This document shows, piece after piece, positions 9,181 to 19,333 of a DNA stretch of 64,000 nucleotides. The stretch's first letter is position 1. Each line of letters starts with the position of its first letter. The DNA is taken from assembly GCA_009773805.1 (NCBI GenBank), contig WTXA01000002.1, positions 434,001 through 498,000 on the forward strand, given 5' to 3'. The DNA is from Fusobacteriota bacterium (GTDB taxonomy: Bacteria; Bacillota; TC1). The notes under the pieces were generated by a model. The model did no database searches and was not told the origin of the DNA. It was given only the letters and a program-made list of their open reading frames with translations. Both the position numbers and the translations under genes were made by a program.

Positions 9181-10230
9181 TTATGACTCCTTTAAATAGT
9201 TATGATTGGCCGCTTTCTTTAAGCGATTCATATATGAAAAGCCCAATCCCTCTTCCTTATAGTCTTCAATAAATATATGTTCTATCCCTAATATATCACA
9301 ATCCCTTAATATCCGAAACAGGTTTCTAATCCCCACTCTTAAGTCAACAATACTTCCAAGTATTATTTTATTAGGTATTTCAAGCTTCCTATAGTGTTCT
9401 ATATTTTCATCAAAATTTATTAAGGCACATTTATTCAAGTCAACATCCAAACTCTTAATTTTCTTAAGTATGAGGTCTAAGTCCCCTCTATTTTTTAAAA
9501 TATGAACCTTGGCATTGGGAGCATAATGCTTATACTTCATTCCAGGTGCCCTGGCAATTTTTGTCGAAGCACCTAATAGACTTTCATCTATTTCTACCTT
9601 GCCAATTTCTTCTTCAAGATCTTCCCTGGTAATAGTTCCTGGTCTTAAAATAACAGGATTATCTCCAGTCATATCAACGATAGTTGATTCTATACCTTCA
9701 TCGCAGTTTCCACCATCGATTATTCCATAAACAAGCCCATCAAGATCATCAGCTACATGTTTCATTGTTGTAGGGCTAGGGCTTCCTGAGATATTGGCAC
9801 TTGGGGCAACTAAAATCAGATCACCCTTCACCAATATAGTTTCTATTACAAGATGGTCTGGCATTCTAACACCAAGGGTCTCAAGACCTGCTGTAGCTAC
9901 TTCAGATATTTCTTTGTTTTTCTTGAAAATAATAGTAAGTGGACCTGGCCAAAAGGTATCAATTAATATTTGTGCTTTTTCAGGTATCTCTTCTACTAAT
10001 TTATATAATTGTTCCATATTTCCAATATGAGCAATTAATGGATTATCTGCTGGGCGATTTTTAGCGCGATAAATTTTTTTTATTGCTTGATCATTATAAA
10101 TATTTGCTCCAAGGCCATAGACTGTTTCAGTTGGAAAGGCTATTACTTCTCCATCTTTATAGGCCTTAATAATCTCATCAAGTTGTACCTCATCTATTAT
10201 CTCTTGAAAATCATAATATTTAGTTTTCAT
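9181..10230 (-). CDS. tsaC: L-threonylcarbamoyladenylate synthase, Sua5 type
   Basis: Makes threonylcarbamoyl-AMP from threonine, bicarbonate and ATP, the first step of the t6A37 modification of tRNAs reading ANN codons. The 349 residues comprise the YrdC domain (about 10-205, with FPTETVYGLGANI, RPADNPLIAHI and VAPSANISGSPSPT) and a C-terminal Sua5 domain, linked near APGMKYKHYAP. The longer Sua5 form is usual in Firmicutes (YwlC). It overlaps prmC by 11 bases. Confidence 0.95.
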   Translation of the reverse strand: MKTKYYDFQEIIDEVQLDEIIKAYKDGEVIAFPTETVYGLGANIYNDQAIKKIYRAKNRPADNPLIAHIGNMEQLYKLVEEIPEKAQILIDTFWPGPLTIIFKKNKEISEVATAGLETLGVRMPDHLVIETILVKGDLILVAPSANISGSPSPTTMKHVADDLDGLVYGIIDGGNCDEGIESTIVDMTGDNPVILRPGTITREDLEEEIGKVEIDESLLGASTKIARAPGMKYKHYAPNAKVHILKNRGDLDLILKKIKSLDVDLNKCALINFDENIEHYRKLEIPNKIILGSIVDLRVGIRNLFRILRDCDILGIEHIFIEDYKEEGLGFSYMNRLKKAANHNYLKES

Positions 10231-11068
10231 AGTTAATATGCTCCATTACTAATACTCTATTCCTATTTCCATCATCTTTATATATTCCGATGAACTTAAG
10301 ACCTTTTTCTTCAAGTATCTTTCTAACAATCTCATATTGTTGACAACCTAGTTCAAGAAGTATATATGCTCTGTCTCTAACAACATCAATGTATTCTTCA
10401 GCTAATCTTCTATAGTAGTCTAGGCCGTCAGTTCCACCAACTAAAGCTCCATAGGGTTCTCTTTTAACTTCTTCATCTAGCTCCAAATATTCTTCTTCAC
10501 TAATATATGGTGGATTAGAAAAAATTATATCCGCCTTTATACTATTAGCTTTAATATCATCAAGAAAATCACAATTGTAAGATTTTATTTCTACATTATG
10601 TTGTTTAAAATTTTCGCGTGCTACCTCCAATGTGTCTTTGGAAATTTCTGTAACAATAAGCCTGGCCTGTGGCCAGTTCTTTTTTAATACAACTGGTAAG
10701 ATACCACTTCCAGTTCCAATTTCAAGAATTATAGGCAATTCAAAAGTATCCTTGAATTTCAATATTTGTTCTAGTAGAATCCTTGTGTCTTCCCTAGGTA
10801 TTAATACATTCTCGTTAACCTTGAAAGAAAGTCCCATCCATTCCTGTTTGCCGGTAATGTATTGCAATGGCTTGTTATTAATAAGTTCCTCAACATTACT
10901 TTCAAAACTATCAATAATCCTATCATCAAGTTCTTCCTTATTATTAATATGTAGATATACTCTTTCCTTATTAAGGAGATTGGCTAGAATTACTTCAGCC
11001 TCTAACTTTCCATATTGTGTATTTCTAAGTTTACTATGAGCCTTTTTTAATATATCTTCTATATTCAT
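10220..11068 (-). CDS. prmC: Release factor N5-glutamine methyltransferase
   Basis: Methylates the GGQ glutamine of release factors 1 and 2. The 282-residue protein has the N-terminal helical domain, the SAM-binding motif LEIGTGSGILPVVL, and the catalytic NPPY in IIFSNPPYISEEEY. Its substrate RF1 is encoded immediately upstream (6-base gap). Confidence 0.95.
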   Translation of the reverse strand: MNIEDILKKAHSKLRNTQYGKLEAEVILANLLNKERVYLHINNKEELDDRIIDSFESNVEELINNKPLQYITGKQEWMGLSFKVNENVLIPREDTRILLEQILKFKDTFELPIILEIGTGSGILPVVLKKNWPQARLIVTEISKDTLEVARENFKQHNVEIKSYNCDFLDDIKANSIKADIIFSNPPYISEEEYLELDEEVKREPYGALVGGTDGLDYYRRLAEEYIDVVRDRAYILLELGCQQYEIVRKILEEKGLKFIGIYKDDGNRNRVLVMEHINYEN

Positions 11069-11074
11069 TATACT

Positions 11075-12142
11075 TTAAATATCGCTATTTAGCTTTTCAG
11101 CTTGTTTTGTTGTGATGATAGCATTAAGCATTTCATCTAGGTCTCCTTCAAGCATTGCTTCAAGCTTATGTAAGGTTAAACCTATTCTATGTTCCGTAAT
11201 TCTATTTTGAGGATAGTTATAGGTTCTAATTCTTTCACTACGATCACCTGTACCAACTTGACTCTTTCTTTCGCTAGCCATTTTAGCAGTTTCTTCTTCT
11301 AAGGCTTTATCATAGAGTTTAGCTCTTAGAACTTTCATAGCTTTATCCTTATTCTTTATCTGACTCTTCTCATCCTGGCAAGAAACTACGATACCAGTAG
11401 GTACGTGTGTTAGTCTCACTGCTGATTTTGTTGTATTAACAGATTGTCCTCCTGGTCCACTAGAACAGAAAAGATCTACCCTTACATCATTTGGATCCAA
11501 GTCAATATCTACTTCTTCTGCTTCAGGTAAGACTGCGACTGTAACAGTGGATGTATGAATTCTTCCACCAGATTCTGTTGAAGGAATTCTTTGAACTCTA
11601 TGAACTCCACTCTCATATTTTAACTTTGAATAAGCACCATATCCGTCAATAGCGAAAACTATTTCTTTATAACCTCCAAGATCACTTTCATGTGAATCCA
11701 TAATATCTATTTTCCAGTTTTTAGTTTCACCATATCTGCTATACATTCTAAATAGGTCTCCAGCAAATAAAGCAGCTTCGTCTCCACCTGCGCCTCCTCG
11801 AATTTCCACAATAACACTTTTATCATCATTGGGATCCTTAGGTATTAAAAGAATCTTTAATTCTTCTTCTGTAGTTATTAGATCTTTTTCTGCCTGATTA
11901 AGCTCTTCAGAGGCCATTTCAACCATTTCCTTGTCACTATCATCTTTTAAAATTTCTTTAAGTTCAGAAATTGATTGGGCTAGTTCTTTGTATCTTATAT
12001 ACTTATTTACAACTTCTTCCATAGTACTGTGTTTTTTCATCATTTTTTGAAATTGTTTTTGATCGCTTATAATTTCTGGAGTACTTAGTTCTCTACCAAG
12101 TTCCTCATATTTTAGTTTAATTTCTTCTAGCTTATTCAGCAT
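11075..12142 (-). CDS. prfA: Peptide chain release factor 1
   Basis: Recognises UAA and UAG stop codons and triggers peptide release. The 355-residue protein carries the GGQ motif in [18 protein letters not shown] and a PST (PxT-type) codon-recognition tripeptide in [14 protein letters not shown], which marks RF1 rather than RF2. Start is ATG, with GGAG upstream. It lies after the rpmE terminator and begins the prfA-to-murA run. Confidence 0.96.
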   Translation of the reverse strand: MLNKLEEIKLKYEELGRELSTPEIISDQKQFQKMMKKHSTMEEVVNKYIRYKELAQSISELKEILKDDSDKEMVEMASEELNQAEKDLITTEEELKILLIPKDPNDDKSVIVEIRGGAGGDEAALFAGDLFRMYSRYGETKNWKIDIMDSHESDLGGYKEIVFAIDGYGAYSKLKYESGVHRVQRIPSTESGGRIHTSTVTVAVLPEAEEVDIDLDPNDVRVDLFCSSGPGGQSVNTTKSAVRLTHVPTGIVVSCQDEKSQIKNKDKAMKVLRAKLYDKALEEETAKMASERKSQVGTGDRSERIRTYNYPQNRITEHRIGLTLHKLEAMLEGDLDEMLNAIITTKQAEKLNSDI

Positions 12143-12163
12143 TGCTCTCTCTCCTTTATCTAA

Positions 12164-12205
12164 AAAAAGTAAAAGGAAGCCCTTAAAGTGCTTCCCTTTT
12201 CATCT
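12164..12205 (-). terminator. Intrinsic terminator after rpmE
   Basis: On the minus strand a stem of about nine pairs with one G-U (AAGGGAAGC with GCTTCCTTTT) is followed by a T-rich tract, in the gap between rpmE and prfA. Confidence 0.75.
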
Positions 12206-12217
12206 ACGAATATTAAT

Positions 12218-12418
12218 TTACTTATCGTATTTTTTCTTAAATCTTTCTACCCTACCACCCTTATCACTCATTCTGCTCTTAACGCCTGTATAGAATGGAT
12301 GACAAGATGAACAAACTTCAATTTTTAGATTTTCTTTAGTAGATCCAGTTTCGATTACTGTTCCACATGCACATGAAATAGTTGTTTGTTTGTACTCTGG
12401 GTGAATTCCGTTTTTCAT
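12218..12418 (-). CDS. rpmE: 50S ribosomal protein L31, zinc-binding form
   Basis: A 66-residue ribosomal protein. It has the CAC pair near residue 16 and the [10 protein letters not shown] motif near residues 36-45, so it is the zinc-binding C+ type rather than the zinc-free paralogue made in zinc starvation. It has its own promoter and terminator and lies upstream of prfA. Confidence 0.96.
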   Translation of the reverse strand: MKNGIHPEYKQTTISCACGTVIETGSTKENLKIEVCSSCHPFYTGVKSRMSDKGGRVERFKKKYDK

Positions 12419-12445
12419 GAATTCTCACCTCTTTCATTTATATTT

Positions 12446-12474
12446 ATAATATTTTTTCAATTATAGTCAGTCAA
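12446..12474 (-). promoter_or_regulatory. Promoter for rpmE
   Basis: On the minus strand TTGACT (12469-12474) and TATTAT (12446-12451) have 17-base spacing. The predicted transcript begins about 35 bases before the rpmE start. Confidence 0.65.
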
Positions 12475-12491
12475 CAATTATTATAGCACGC

Positions 12492-13952
12492 TTACTTGCT
12501 TATTTCAAGGTTTTTTTCCGGTATTGGTATTTCAACAGTAAAGACAACACCATTATTTTTATTTTCAATTTTATAGGCAAATTTATGAGATTTCAATATT
12601 TTCTTTACTATGTGTAACCCAAGTCCTGAACCACCAGTTTCCCTGTTTCTAGATTTCTCAGTTCTATAGAAAGCCTCAAATATCTTTTCATCATTTAAAT
12701 CATCTTCTAAAATTGAATCTCCATCATTGAAAATTTCTATTAATATTCTATCCTTTAATTTTATAGCTTCTACGACGAATAACCCATTTTCAGGACAATA
12801 CTTCATGCCATTCTCAATTATATTTTTAAAGGCTTTTTTCAGGAGACTAACATCTCCTTCAATTAAAAGATTTTTTTCTATTTTTTTGACAGTCTTAATT
12901 TTCTTTTCTATTTGAATATAGTCCAAATTCTTTATTATATCTTCTAGGATAGGACTAAGATTAAATTTTTCTTTCTTAAAGTTAAAGTCCACAGTATCAA
13001 GTTTTGATACAACCAGTATTTCCCTAACTAATCTATCAAGATCTTCGGCTATAGCTAAGGATCTCATTAAGTACTTGTCTCGATTTTGGTATACCCCAAT
13101 ATTATTAATCATACCCTCTAGCTGGCCTTTTATTGCTGTAATTGGAGATTTTAACTCATGGGACATAGTAGCAATAAAACTAATTCTTTGTTCATCTCTT
13201 AATTTTTCTTTTTCAATGTCATTTTTAAAGCCTTCCATTGATTTTTTTAAATTAGTAGATAGAGTATTTAAACTTGCACCTAATTCACCCAGTTCATCTT
13301 GTCTTTTAATATTAGCCTTAGTTCTAAAATCCAACATTGCCATTTTTTTAGCCACTTTATTTAGTTCTATTAATGGTTTTGTTACTATTCTAAAATATAC
13401 ATAGGAAACAATAAAGGAAGTTATGATGATAATAGTCATTATATAGGGTAACACCGAAATTAAACCAGCTCGTATTTCTGAAATCTGTTGAATAGAAATA
13501 CTAAAATATGCTGTATAGTTTTGCTCTTTCAGTAATAGGTTGGTTTTGTAATATTCATGGCTGTTATCTATAGTTTCCCTAATATCATCTTCACCATCAA
13601 GTGAACTGATGACACTTGTGAATTTCAAATTTGCTGAAGCTATGTATACAGGTGTTGATCTGTAAAAAAGAGTAACAGAAATACTATTATCTTGAGAGAA
13701 AGTTCTCAATATATCAACTGCTTCCTTATAGCTTAAATCATTAGAAGTAATTTCCTCAACTATTTCTACAGATTTATCAACTAGGAGCCTTTCTTTATAT
13801 GATACATATATTTGAGGCATGAAAAAAAATAAAGCTATATATATCATGCTTAAACTAAAGAAGAGTACGAAACTTGTTAAGATGAAGTTTTTAAGATTAA
13901 TATCTCTTCTAATCTTATACAGACTATTTAAAAATTGAAAATTAGTCTTCAA
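12492..13952 (-). CDS. Sensor histidine kinase
   Basis: Membrane-bound two-component sensor of unknown stimulus. It has transmembrane segments near residues 22-47 and 165-190 flanking an extracellular domain of about 115 residues, then a HAMP linker, a HisKA domain with the phospho-acceptor in ATMSHELKSPITAIKG (His near 265), and an HATPase_c domain with ENGMKYCP and a glycine-rich GGSGLGLHIV box. The start is uncertain: a TTG at 13964 directly abuts the GGAG, so the TTG at 13952, twelve bases downstream, is preferred. Either overlaps the response regulator gene, implying translational coupling. Confidence 0.9.
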   Translation of the reverse strand: MKTNFQFLNSLYKIRRDINLKNFILTSFVLFFSLSMIYIALFFFMPQIYVSYKERLLVDKSVEIVEEITSNDLSYKEAVDILRTFSQDNSISVTLFYRSTPVYIASANLKFTSVISSLDGEDDIRETIDNSHEYYKTNLLLKEQNYTAYFSISIQQISEIRAGLISVLPYIMTIIIITSFIVSYVYFRIVTKPLIELNKVAKKMAMLDFRTKANIKRQDELGELGASLNTLSTNLKKSMEGFKNDIEKEKLRDEQRISFIATMSHELKSPITAIKGQLEGMINNIGVYQNRDKYLMRSLAIAEDLDRLVREILVVSKLDTVDFNFKKEKFNLSPILEDIIKNLDYIQIEKKIKTVKKIEKNLLIEGDVSLLKKAFKNIIENGMKYCPENGLFVVEAIKLKDRILIEIFNDGDSILEDDLNDEKIFEAFYRTEKSRNRETGGSGLGLHIVKKILKSHKFAYKIENKNNGVVFTVEIPIPEKNLEISK

Positions 13953-14601
13953 ACTTATACCCAACTCCTTTTAAGGTTTTAATATAGTCTATCTTTAATT
14001 TTCTTCTTAAGTTCTTTATATGGGTATCTAAAACTCTTGAATCTCCTTTGAAATTCCAGCCCCAGATATTATCCATTAAGGTCTGTCGTAATACTACCTT
14101 ATTCTTGTTTGTCATTAAATAATGAAGAATATCGAACTCCTTATTTGTTAGTTCTGTTTCTTTACCATTTATTATTGCTGTGTAGGACTCTAAATCCAAT
14201 TTAATATCTTTAAATTCAATTTCTTTTCTCTCAGTATTAGTTCTTTTAAGAATAGCATTCACTCTTCTAAGAAGTACATTAAAGGAAAATGGCTTGGTTA
14301 TATAATCATCGGCCCCAATTTCGAATCCTTTGATTTCATCATATTCCTCTTCAAGGGCTGTTAGCATGATAATTGGTAATTTATCATCCTTTTTTCTTAT
14401 TAATTTTGCCAGTTGATAACCATCCATTTTAGGCATCATTATATCTAGTATCAATAAATCAAGTTTTTCTTCCTTGTAAATTTGATAACCATCAAGGCCA
14501 TTGCCTGCAGTTAATACATTATAGCCTTCAGCTTTTAGAATTTCTGATATAAGTTCTTGTATATCCTTATCATCTTCAACAACTAATATTGTATGACTCA
14601 C
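13942..14601 (-). CDS. OmpR-family response regulator
   Basis: Partner of the adjacent histidine kinase. The receiver domain (residues 1-120) has the acidic pocket VVEDDKD and the phospho-acceptor Asp53 in ILDIMMPKMDG, plus Lys in ITKPFSF. The C-terminal winged helix (about 130-219) includes LTNKEFDILHYLM and a RVLDTHIKNLRRKL recognition helix. GTG start with TAGGAG upstream. It starts within four bases of the trmB stop. Confidence 0.93.
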   Translation of the reverse strand: MSHTILVVEDDKDIQELISEILKAEGYNVLTAGNGLDGYQIYKEEKLDLLILDIMMPKMDGYQLAKLIRKKDDKLPIIMLTALEEEYDEIKGFEIGADDYITKPFSFNVLLRRVNAILKRTNTERKEIEFKDIKLDLESYTAIINGKETELTNKEFDILHYLMTNKNKVVLRQTLMDNIWGWNFKGDSRVLDTHIKNLRRKLKIDYIKTLKGVGYKFED

Positions 14602-15248
14602 TTGACTTCTCCTACTTTCCTATTTACAGCTTCAAGTCTGTAAATCAAATTTCCTTTTTTTCTAAACTTGGCTTCATACTCTGTTTCTACATCCATAATA
14701 TCACTAGAATGTATATAATTGAGAGAAATATTTTCCAACCTCCAGTTAGGTGCCAAAGTATTCAAACTATATTCAAATAATATCGAGTTATCTGTTTTTA
14801 AATATATTTTACTATCTTTCTTCAATACTTTTTTATATTGTGCAAGAAATTCCTTTGAAGTAAGTCTTCTCTTATGATGTCTGTTTTTCGGCCATGGATC
14901 AGAGAAATTTAAATATATCCCCTCTAATTCATTTTCTTCAAATATCTCTGTTAAAAGTCTTCCATCAGTTAGTAGTAACTTTAAATTGTTGTCGTTATCC
15001 AATTTAAGTGCTGTTTTATATAGGATCTCTTCAACTTTTTCAATGGCTATATAGTTGATATTTTTGTTGCTCCTTGCAAGTCCAGTTATAAATTGGCCCT
15101 TACCACATCCTATTTCAATAAATATCGGATTATTATTACCAAAGATCTTGTGCCACTTTCCTCTATAATCTTCAGGTTTTAATATTAAGTTTTCCCCGGC
15201 AATTCTTTCTATTTCTTTTTCTATGCCTTTTATATTTCTAACTCGCAA
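14598..15248 (-). CDS. trmB: tRNA (guanine-N7)-methyltransferase
   Basis: Makes m7G46 in the variable loop of tRNAs using SAM. The 216-residue protein has the SAM motif IEIGCGKGQFITG and the substrate-binding NFSDPWPKNRHHKRRL segment. The start is TTG, overlapping the recJ stop by 19 bases, with AGAGGAAGG upstream; no ATG is available before the conserved region. Confidence 0.94.
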   Translation of the reverse strand: MRVRNIKGIEKEIERIAGENLILKPEDYRGKWHKIFGNNNPIFIEIGCGKGQFITGLARSNKNINYIAIEKVEEILYKTALKLDNDNNLKLLLTDGRLLTEIFEENELEGIYLNFSDPWPKNRHHKRRLTSKEFLAQYKKVLKKDSKIYLKTDNSILFEYSLNTLAPNWRLENISLNYIHSSDIMDVETEYEAKFRKKGNLIYRLEAVNRKVGEVK

Positions 15249-16960
15249 ATCTTAGTACCTTCCTCTAATATCTCTTTTATTACAAACTGTATACTTTGTC
15301 TTCCATTATAGCTATTAATTTGTGGATTACCAACAATTGATAACTTATTGCCCTTTTGTAATAAGTTGTTAAACGCTATAAAATCTATACCATTTAGGGA
15401 AAATTTGCTGTGAACTTCCTTCATGTACATAATATTATCTATTTTTAGCTCTTCAATCAGAAAAAGGGGTCTACCAAAACCATTACCAAAAGGTTCAAGT
15501 TTATTTAGACTGTCCATCAACTCCATATTCAAATCATTGATTGTTAATTTAGAATCGATATATATATTATCAACAGCTTCCTTATTTTCTAACTGCATTT
15601 TAGCTTCTGTCTCCAGGAAATTTTTTACAAGAATTAGATTATCTTGCTCAATTGTTAATCCACAGGCTAATTTATGCCCTCCATAGTTTTTTAATAATTT
15701 GCTGTTTTTATCTAAGGCTTTCTTTAAGTTGAAATCCTTAATAGATCTTCCTGAACCCTTATAGTAGCCTTCATGTGTTTTACCTAGGACTATAGTTGGT
15801 ACTTTATAACTATCCATTATTCTGCTAGCTATTAAACCTGCAATACCTTCAGTTATTCTATTGTCAAAAATAAAAAATAGATTTTTTTCTGGATCTATCA
15901 AACTTTCTCCAATTTGTATCTGTTGTTCAAGCATTTCTTTTCTTTTGTTATTAATTTCTATTAATTCATCTACTGCCTTGTCAATTTCTTTAGTATTATT
16001 AGATGTAAGTATTGTTATTCCTAATACAGGTTTACCTCTAAGCCTACTTTCTGCATTTAATATTGGTGCAAAAATAAAACCTAACTCATAGGCTGTTATC
16101 TCTTTTTTAACACCAGTTTTTTCTATTAGTTTTTTTATTCCATACTTTCCTTTTGAATGGTTCCATATCATTAGACCAGTTTTTACAATTAGTCTGTTTT
16201 CTCCAATTAAAGGTGCCATATCAGCTACTGTACCTAAGGCTACTAAATCCATTTCCTTCTTGGCTATTAAATCTTTACCAAGTTTTCGACATATATTCAT
16301 TAGTATTTTAAACAATACCCCTACGCCTGTAATTTCCTTATTTAATGAGGGACAATTAGGCTGTTTAGGATCTACAATTAAACAATCTGGTAATATTTCA
16401 CTATTTGGTTCATGATGATCTGTTATTATTACTTCAATACCAAGTTCTTTGGCTTTCTCAACACCCTCAATACCTGCTATTCCATTATCTACTGTAATTA
16501 TTAAGCCTACTTTTTCTTTATGTAAGGCAATTACTCCTTTTACATTTATTCCAAAACCTTCTGTAAATCTATCATTTATGTAATATGTTGCATCTGCACC
16601 TAATCCTCTAAGTATATTAAGGCCTATTGCTGTACCAGTAATTCCATCTGCATCATAGTCACCATAGATAGCAATTTTTTCTTTTTTATTTATTGCCTCC
16701 ATAATTTTTTTCTCAGCTGCTTCTTGATTTAAAAACCTATCTTCATAAATTTTATTAAAATTAACTTCTATAAAATCATTATAATCTATATCTATATTTC
16801 TTGATTTCAATATTTGATTAACAATATTATTATCTTTTTGAACTTTTAAAAAGTATTTTTTGGTTCTTTTTTTTAGATTATCTTTTTTTAAAGTGATAAC
16901 ACATAAACATACTTCATTGTCATCAACTCTTTCTCCGCAGCTCTCACAAATATATGCCAT
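15230..16960 (-). CDS. recJ: Single-strand DNA exonuclease RecJ with N-terminal cysteine cluster
   Basis: 5'-to-3' single-strand exonuclease for recombination and repair. The 576 residues contain the DHH motifs YGDYDADGITGT, TVDNGIAG and TDHHEPN, the DHHA1 region with GRSIKDFNLKKAL and NYGGHKLACG, and a C-terminal OB-like part. Unusually the protein begins with a short cysteine cluster, CESC near residues 5-8 and CLC near 18-20, that looks like a zinc ribbon and is not part of the RecJ families I know. The gene abuts recF, sharing one base in TAATG. The catalytic core call is secure; the role of the N-terminus is inferred. Confidence 0.9.
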   Translation of the reverse strand: MAYICESCGERVDDNEVCLCVITLKKDNLKKRTKKYFLKVQKDNNIVNQILKSRNIDIDYNDFIEVNFNKIYEDRFLNQEAAEKKIMEAINKKEKIAIYGDYDADGITGTAIGLNILRGLGADATYYINDRFTEGFGINVKGVIALHKEKVGLIITVDNGIAGIEGVEKAKELGIEVIITDHHEPNSEILPDCLIVDPKQPNCPSLNKEITGVGVLFKILMNICRKLGKDLIAKKEMDLVALGTVADMAPLIGENRLIVKTGLMIWNHSKGKYGIKKLIEKTGVKKEITAYELGFIFAPILNAESRLRGKPVLGITILTSNNTKEIDKAVDELIEINNKRKEMLEQQIQIGESLIDPEKNLFFIFDNRITEGIAGLIASRIMDSYKVPTIVLGKTHEGYYKGSGRSIKDFNLKKALDKNSKLLKNYGGHKLACGLTIEQDNLILVKNFLETEAKMQLENKEAVDNIYIDSKLTINDLNMELMDSLNKLEPFGNGFGRPLFLIEELKIDNIMYMKEVHSKFSLNGIDFIAFNNLLQKGNKLSIVGNPQINSYNGRQSIQFVIKEILEEGTKICELEI

Positions 16961-18048
16961 TATATAACCTTTCCATCATGTATAATAATAACTTTCCCTT
17001 TTTCAATAACAAAATTTTCTATGTCATTTAAATCTGTAGTAGTAATTATTGTTTGCACCTTGTTGTCAATTTCTTCTAAAAGTTTGTGTTTTCTTTTTTT
17101 ATCAAGTTCTGATAAAACATCATCTAATAAAAGAAGTGGATATTCTCCAGTTTTTTCCTTTATAAATTCAATTTCTGATATTTTAAGACTAAGTGATATT
17201 GTTCTTTGTTGACCTTGTGAAGCAAATTTCTTTGCTGACATACCATTAATCAGAATTTCTAGATCATCACGATGAGGTCCTATTGAGGTATATCCTCTAT
17301 CAATATCTTTTCTTCTATTTTCTTTTATTAGATTTCTATAACTTAATTCCATATCGAATATATCTATATTTGTTTGATATTCAATATGTAGTTCTTCTGC
17401 ATTATCTGTTATTCTTAAATGAATATTTTTAGATATTTCTTGTAGCTTTTTAATTAATTCCAATCTTTTTTTAATAATTTTTACACCATATTTTGTAAGT
17501 TGTTCTTCCCATATATCCATTAGATCATCACTTATTTTTTTTCTTTGATGCTCTTTCAATAGAATATTTCTTTGTTCCAATATTTTTCTATATTTTATTA
17601 TATTTAAAAAATATTCTACATCTGTTGTTGATAGTTCATTATCAATGTATTGTCTTCTCAAGGATGGATCGCCTTTTATTATATATAAATCTTCAGGGTT
17701 AAATATAACTGTTATTAAATATCCTATATATTCTTTTCTTTTTTCAATCTTGTAATTATTTAAATATACTTCCTTTTTATTACCAATAACTTTTACATCA
17801 ACCTTATTTTCTCCATATCTATTGAAAAAATGGGCAGAAATACTAAAAAAATCTCTGCCCCACTTTATTAATTCTCTGTCTTTATTTTTTCTTGATGAAG
17901 AAATTGTTGCTATATAATATATGGCATCTAGAAGATTACTTTTTCCTTGAGCATTATCTCCTACAAAAATATTTATATTATCATCAAAATCACAGTTTGC
18001 TTCTTCATAGTTTGTAAAATTTTGTAAAGATATATTCTTTAATAACAT
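16960..18048 (-). CDS. recF: DNA replication and repair ATPase RecF
   Basis: SMC-like ATPase that helps load RecA at gaps. The 362-residue protein has the Walker A VGDNAQGKSNLLDAIYY near residues 30-46, the ABC signature FASQGQQRT and Walker B LLLLDDVLSELD. It lies 11 bases downstream of dnaN, in the usual dnaA-dnaN-recF order but without the small S4-domain gene that often sits between dnaN and recF. Confidence 0.95.
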   Translation of the reverse strand: MLLKNISLQNFTNYEEANCDFDDNINIFVGDNAQGKSNLLDAIYYIATISSSRKNKDRELIKWGRDFFSISAHFFNRYGENKVDVKVIGNKKEVYLNNYKIEKRKEYIGYLITVIFNPEDLYIIKGDPSLRRQYIDNELSTTDVEYFLNIIKYRKILEQRNILLKEHQRKKISDDLMDIWEEQLTKYGVKIIKKRLELIKKLQEISKNIHLRITDNAEELHIEYQTNIDIFDMELSYRNLIKENRRKDIDRGYTSIGPHRDDLEILINGMSAKKFASQGQQRTISLSLKISEIEFIKEKTGEYPLLLLDDVLSELDKKRKHKLLEEIDNKVQTIITTTDLNDIENFVIEKGKVIIIHDGKVI

Positions 18049-18059
18049 TTTTACCTCAA

Positions 18060-19178
18060 TTATTGCAATCTTACTGGTAATATCAAATATATAAATTTTT
18101 CATTTCCTTGATTTCCCTTTATTATACCTGGGCTTTGAGGATCATTCAGATTTATTGAAATTTCTTCTCCATCGATATTTCTCAATATTTCTATTAGGTA
18201 TTTTCCATTGAAACCAAGTTCAATTTCTTTACCTTGTAGATAAATAGGTATTTCTTCATAAATATCTCCAACTTCAGAAGCTCTTGAAGATATTATTAAA
18301 ACTTTTTCCTTAATATTAAATTTTACTGTATTTAACTTTGATTTAATTTCATCTCTTGTTAGAACAAAAGCTCTTTCTAGGGAATCAAGAAGACTTTTTT
18401 TAATTATATTAATATCAGTCGAAAATTCCTTAGGAATAACCTGTTCATAATTCACGAATTTTCCTTCAATTAATCTTGATGTTACTTTTATATTTCTAGA
18501 TTTAAAAAGTATTCTGTTTGATGTAATGTGAATTTCTATTTCTTCATCTTCATGAATTATATAAGCAACTTCCTTTAGGGATTTTGCTGGTACTATTGAT
18601 TCCCATCTATCAACATTTTTTTCAATATTTTCAATATATGTATAACATAATCTATGTGTGTCCGAGGAAACAAAATTTAATTTATCATTTTTAATTTCTA
18701 GTAGAATTCCTGTAAATATTGGTCTACTCATATCAGTCGACACAACAACTTGAGAAAGAGAAATAGCATTTACTAAATCATCACCTTTTATCTTTAAAAC
18801 ACATTCACCTTCAAAATCATGTATTGATGGGTATTCACTACCCTCAAAATAATTCAATTTAATTTCTGATGAACCATAAATGATTTTAATTTGACTGTTT
18901 TCTTCTGTTGATAGTTCCAAATCCATCATTGGTAACTTTCTAACAATCTCAACAAAATACTTAGATGGTAAAACAATCTTCCCAGATTCTTCTACAAATG
19001 CAGAAACTTCACTTTCAATTCCCAGCTCCATATCTGTTCCTCTAATAATCAACTTGTTATCCTCTTTTGCTTCAAGATATATTCCGCTAAGAAGTGGTTG
19101 AATATTTTTATTAGATACAGCTTTGTTCACTATTAGTAAGTTATTTAATAATTCTTTTTGGTTAACAGTGAATTTCAT
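18060..19178 (-). CDS. dnaN: DNA polymerase III sliding clamp (beta subunit)
   Basis: Ring-shaped processivity clamp. The length of 372 residues, position after dnaA and the typical C-terminus YLILPVRLQ identify it. Three clamp domains are implied by length. ATG start with AGAGGAC upstream. Confidence 0.96.
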   Translation of the reverse strand: MKFTVNQKELLNNLLIVNKAVSNKNIQPLLSGIYLEAKEDNKLIIRGTDMELGIESEVSAFVEESGKIVLPSKYFVEIVRKLPMMDLELSTEENSQIKIIYGSSEIKLNYFEGSEYPSIHDFEGECVLKIKGDDLVNAISLSQVVVSTDMSRPIFTGILLEIKNDKLNFVSSDTHRLCYTYIENIEKNVDRWESIVPAKSLKEVAYIIHEDEEIEIHITSNRILFKSRNIKVTSRLIEGKFVNYEQVIPKEFSTDINIIKKSLLDSLERAFVLTRDEIKSKLNTVKFNIKEKVLIISSRASEVGDIYEEIPIYLQGKEIELGFNGKYLIEILRNIDGEEISINLNDPQSPGIIKGNQGNEKFIYLILPVRLQ

Positions 19179-19333
19179 TTTTTGTCCTCTTTTCTTTTTT
19201 ATTAAAGTATAGTACTAGTAGTAATAAGGGCTGTTAACATTGTTGATAAGTACTTTAAAACCTGTGATAGAGTGCATCTTGGCATGTGTATCAAATGTTG
19301 GTAACTTGTACATCTCATCAACAGTTTGCACAA
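19179..19333. other. dnaA-dnaN intergenic region
   Basis: 155 bases between dnaA and dnaN. It contains one imperfect DnaA box, TGTTGATAA at 19241-19249 (one mismatch), but no exact box. In Bacillus this interval holds part of the origin; nothing here clearly supports that. Confidence 0.4.
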
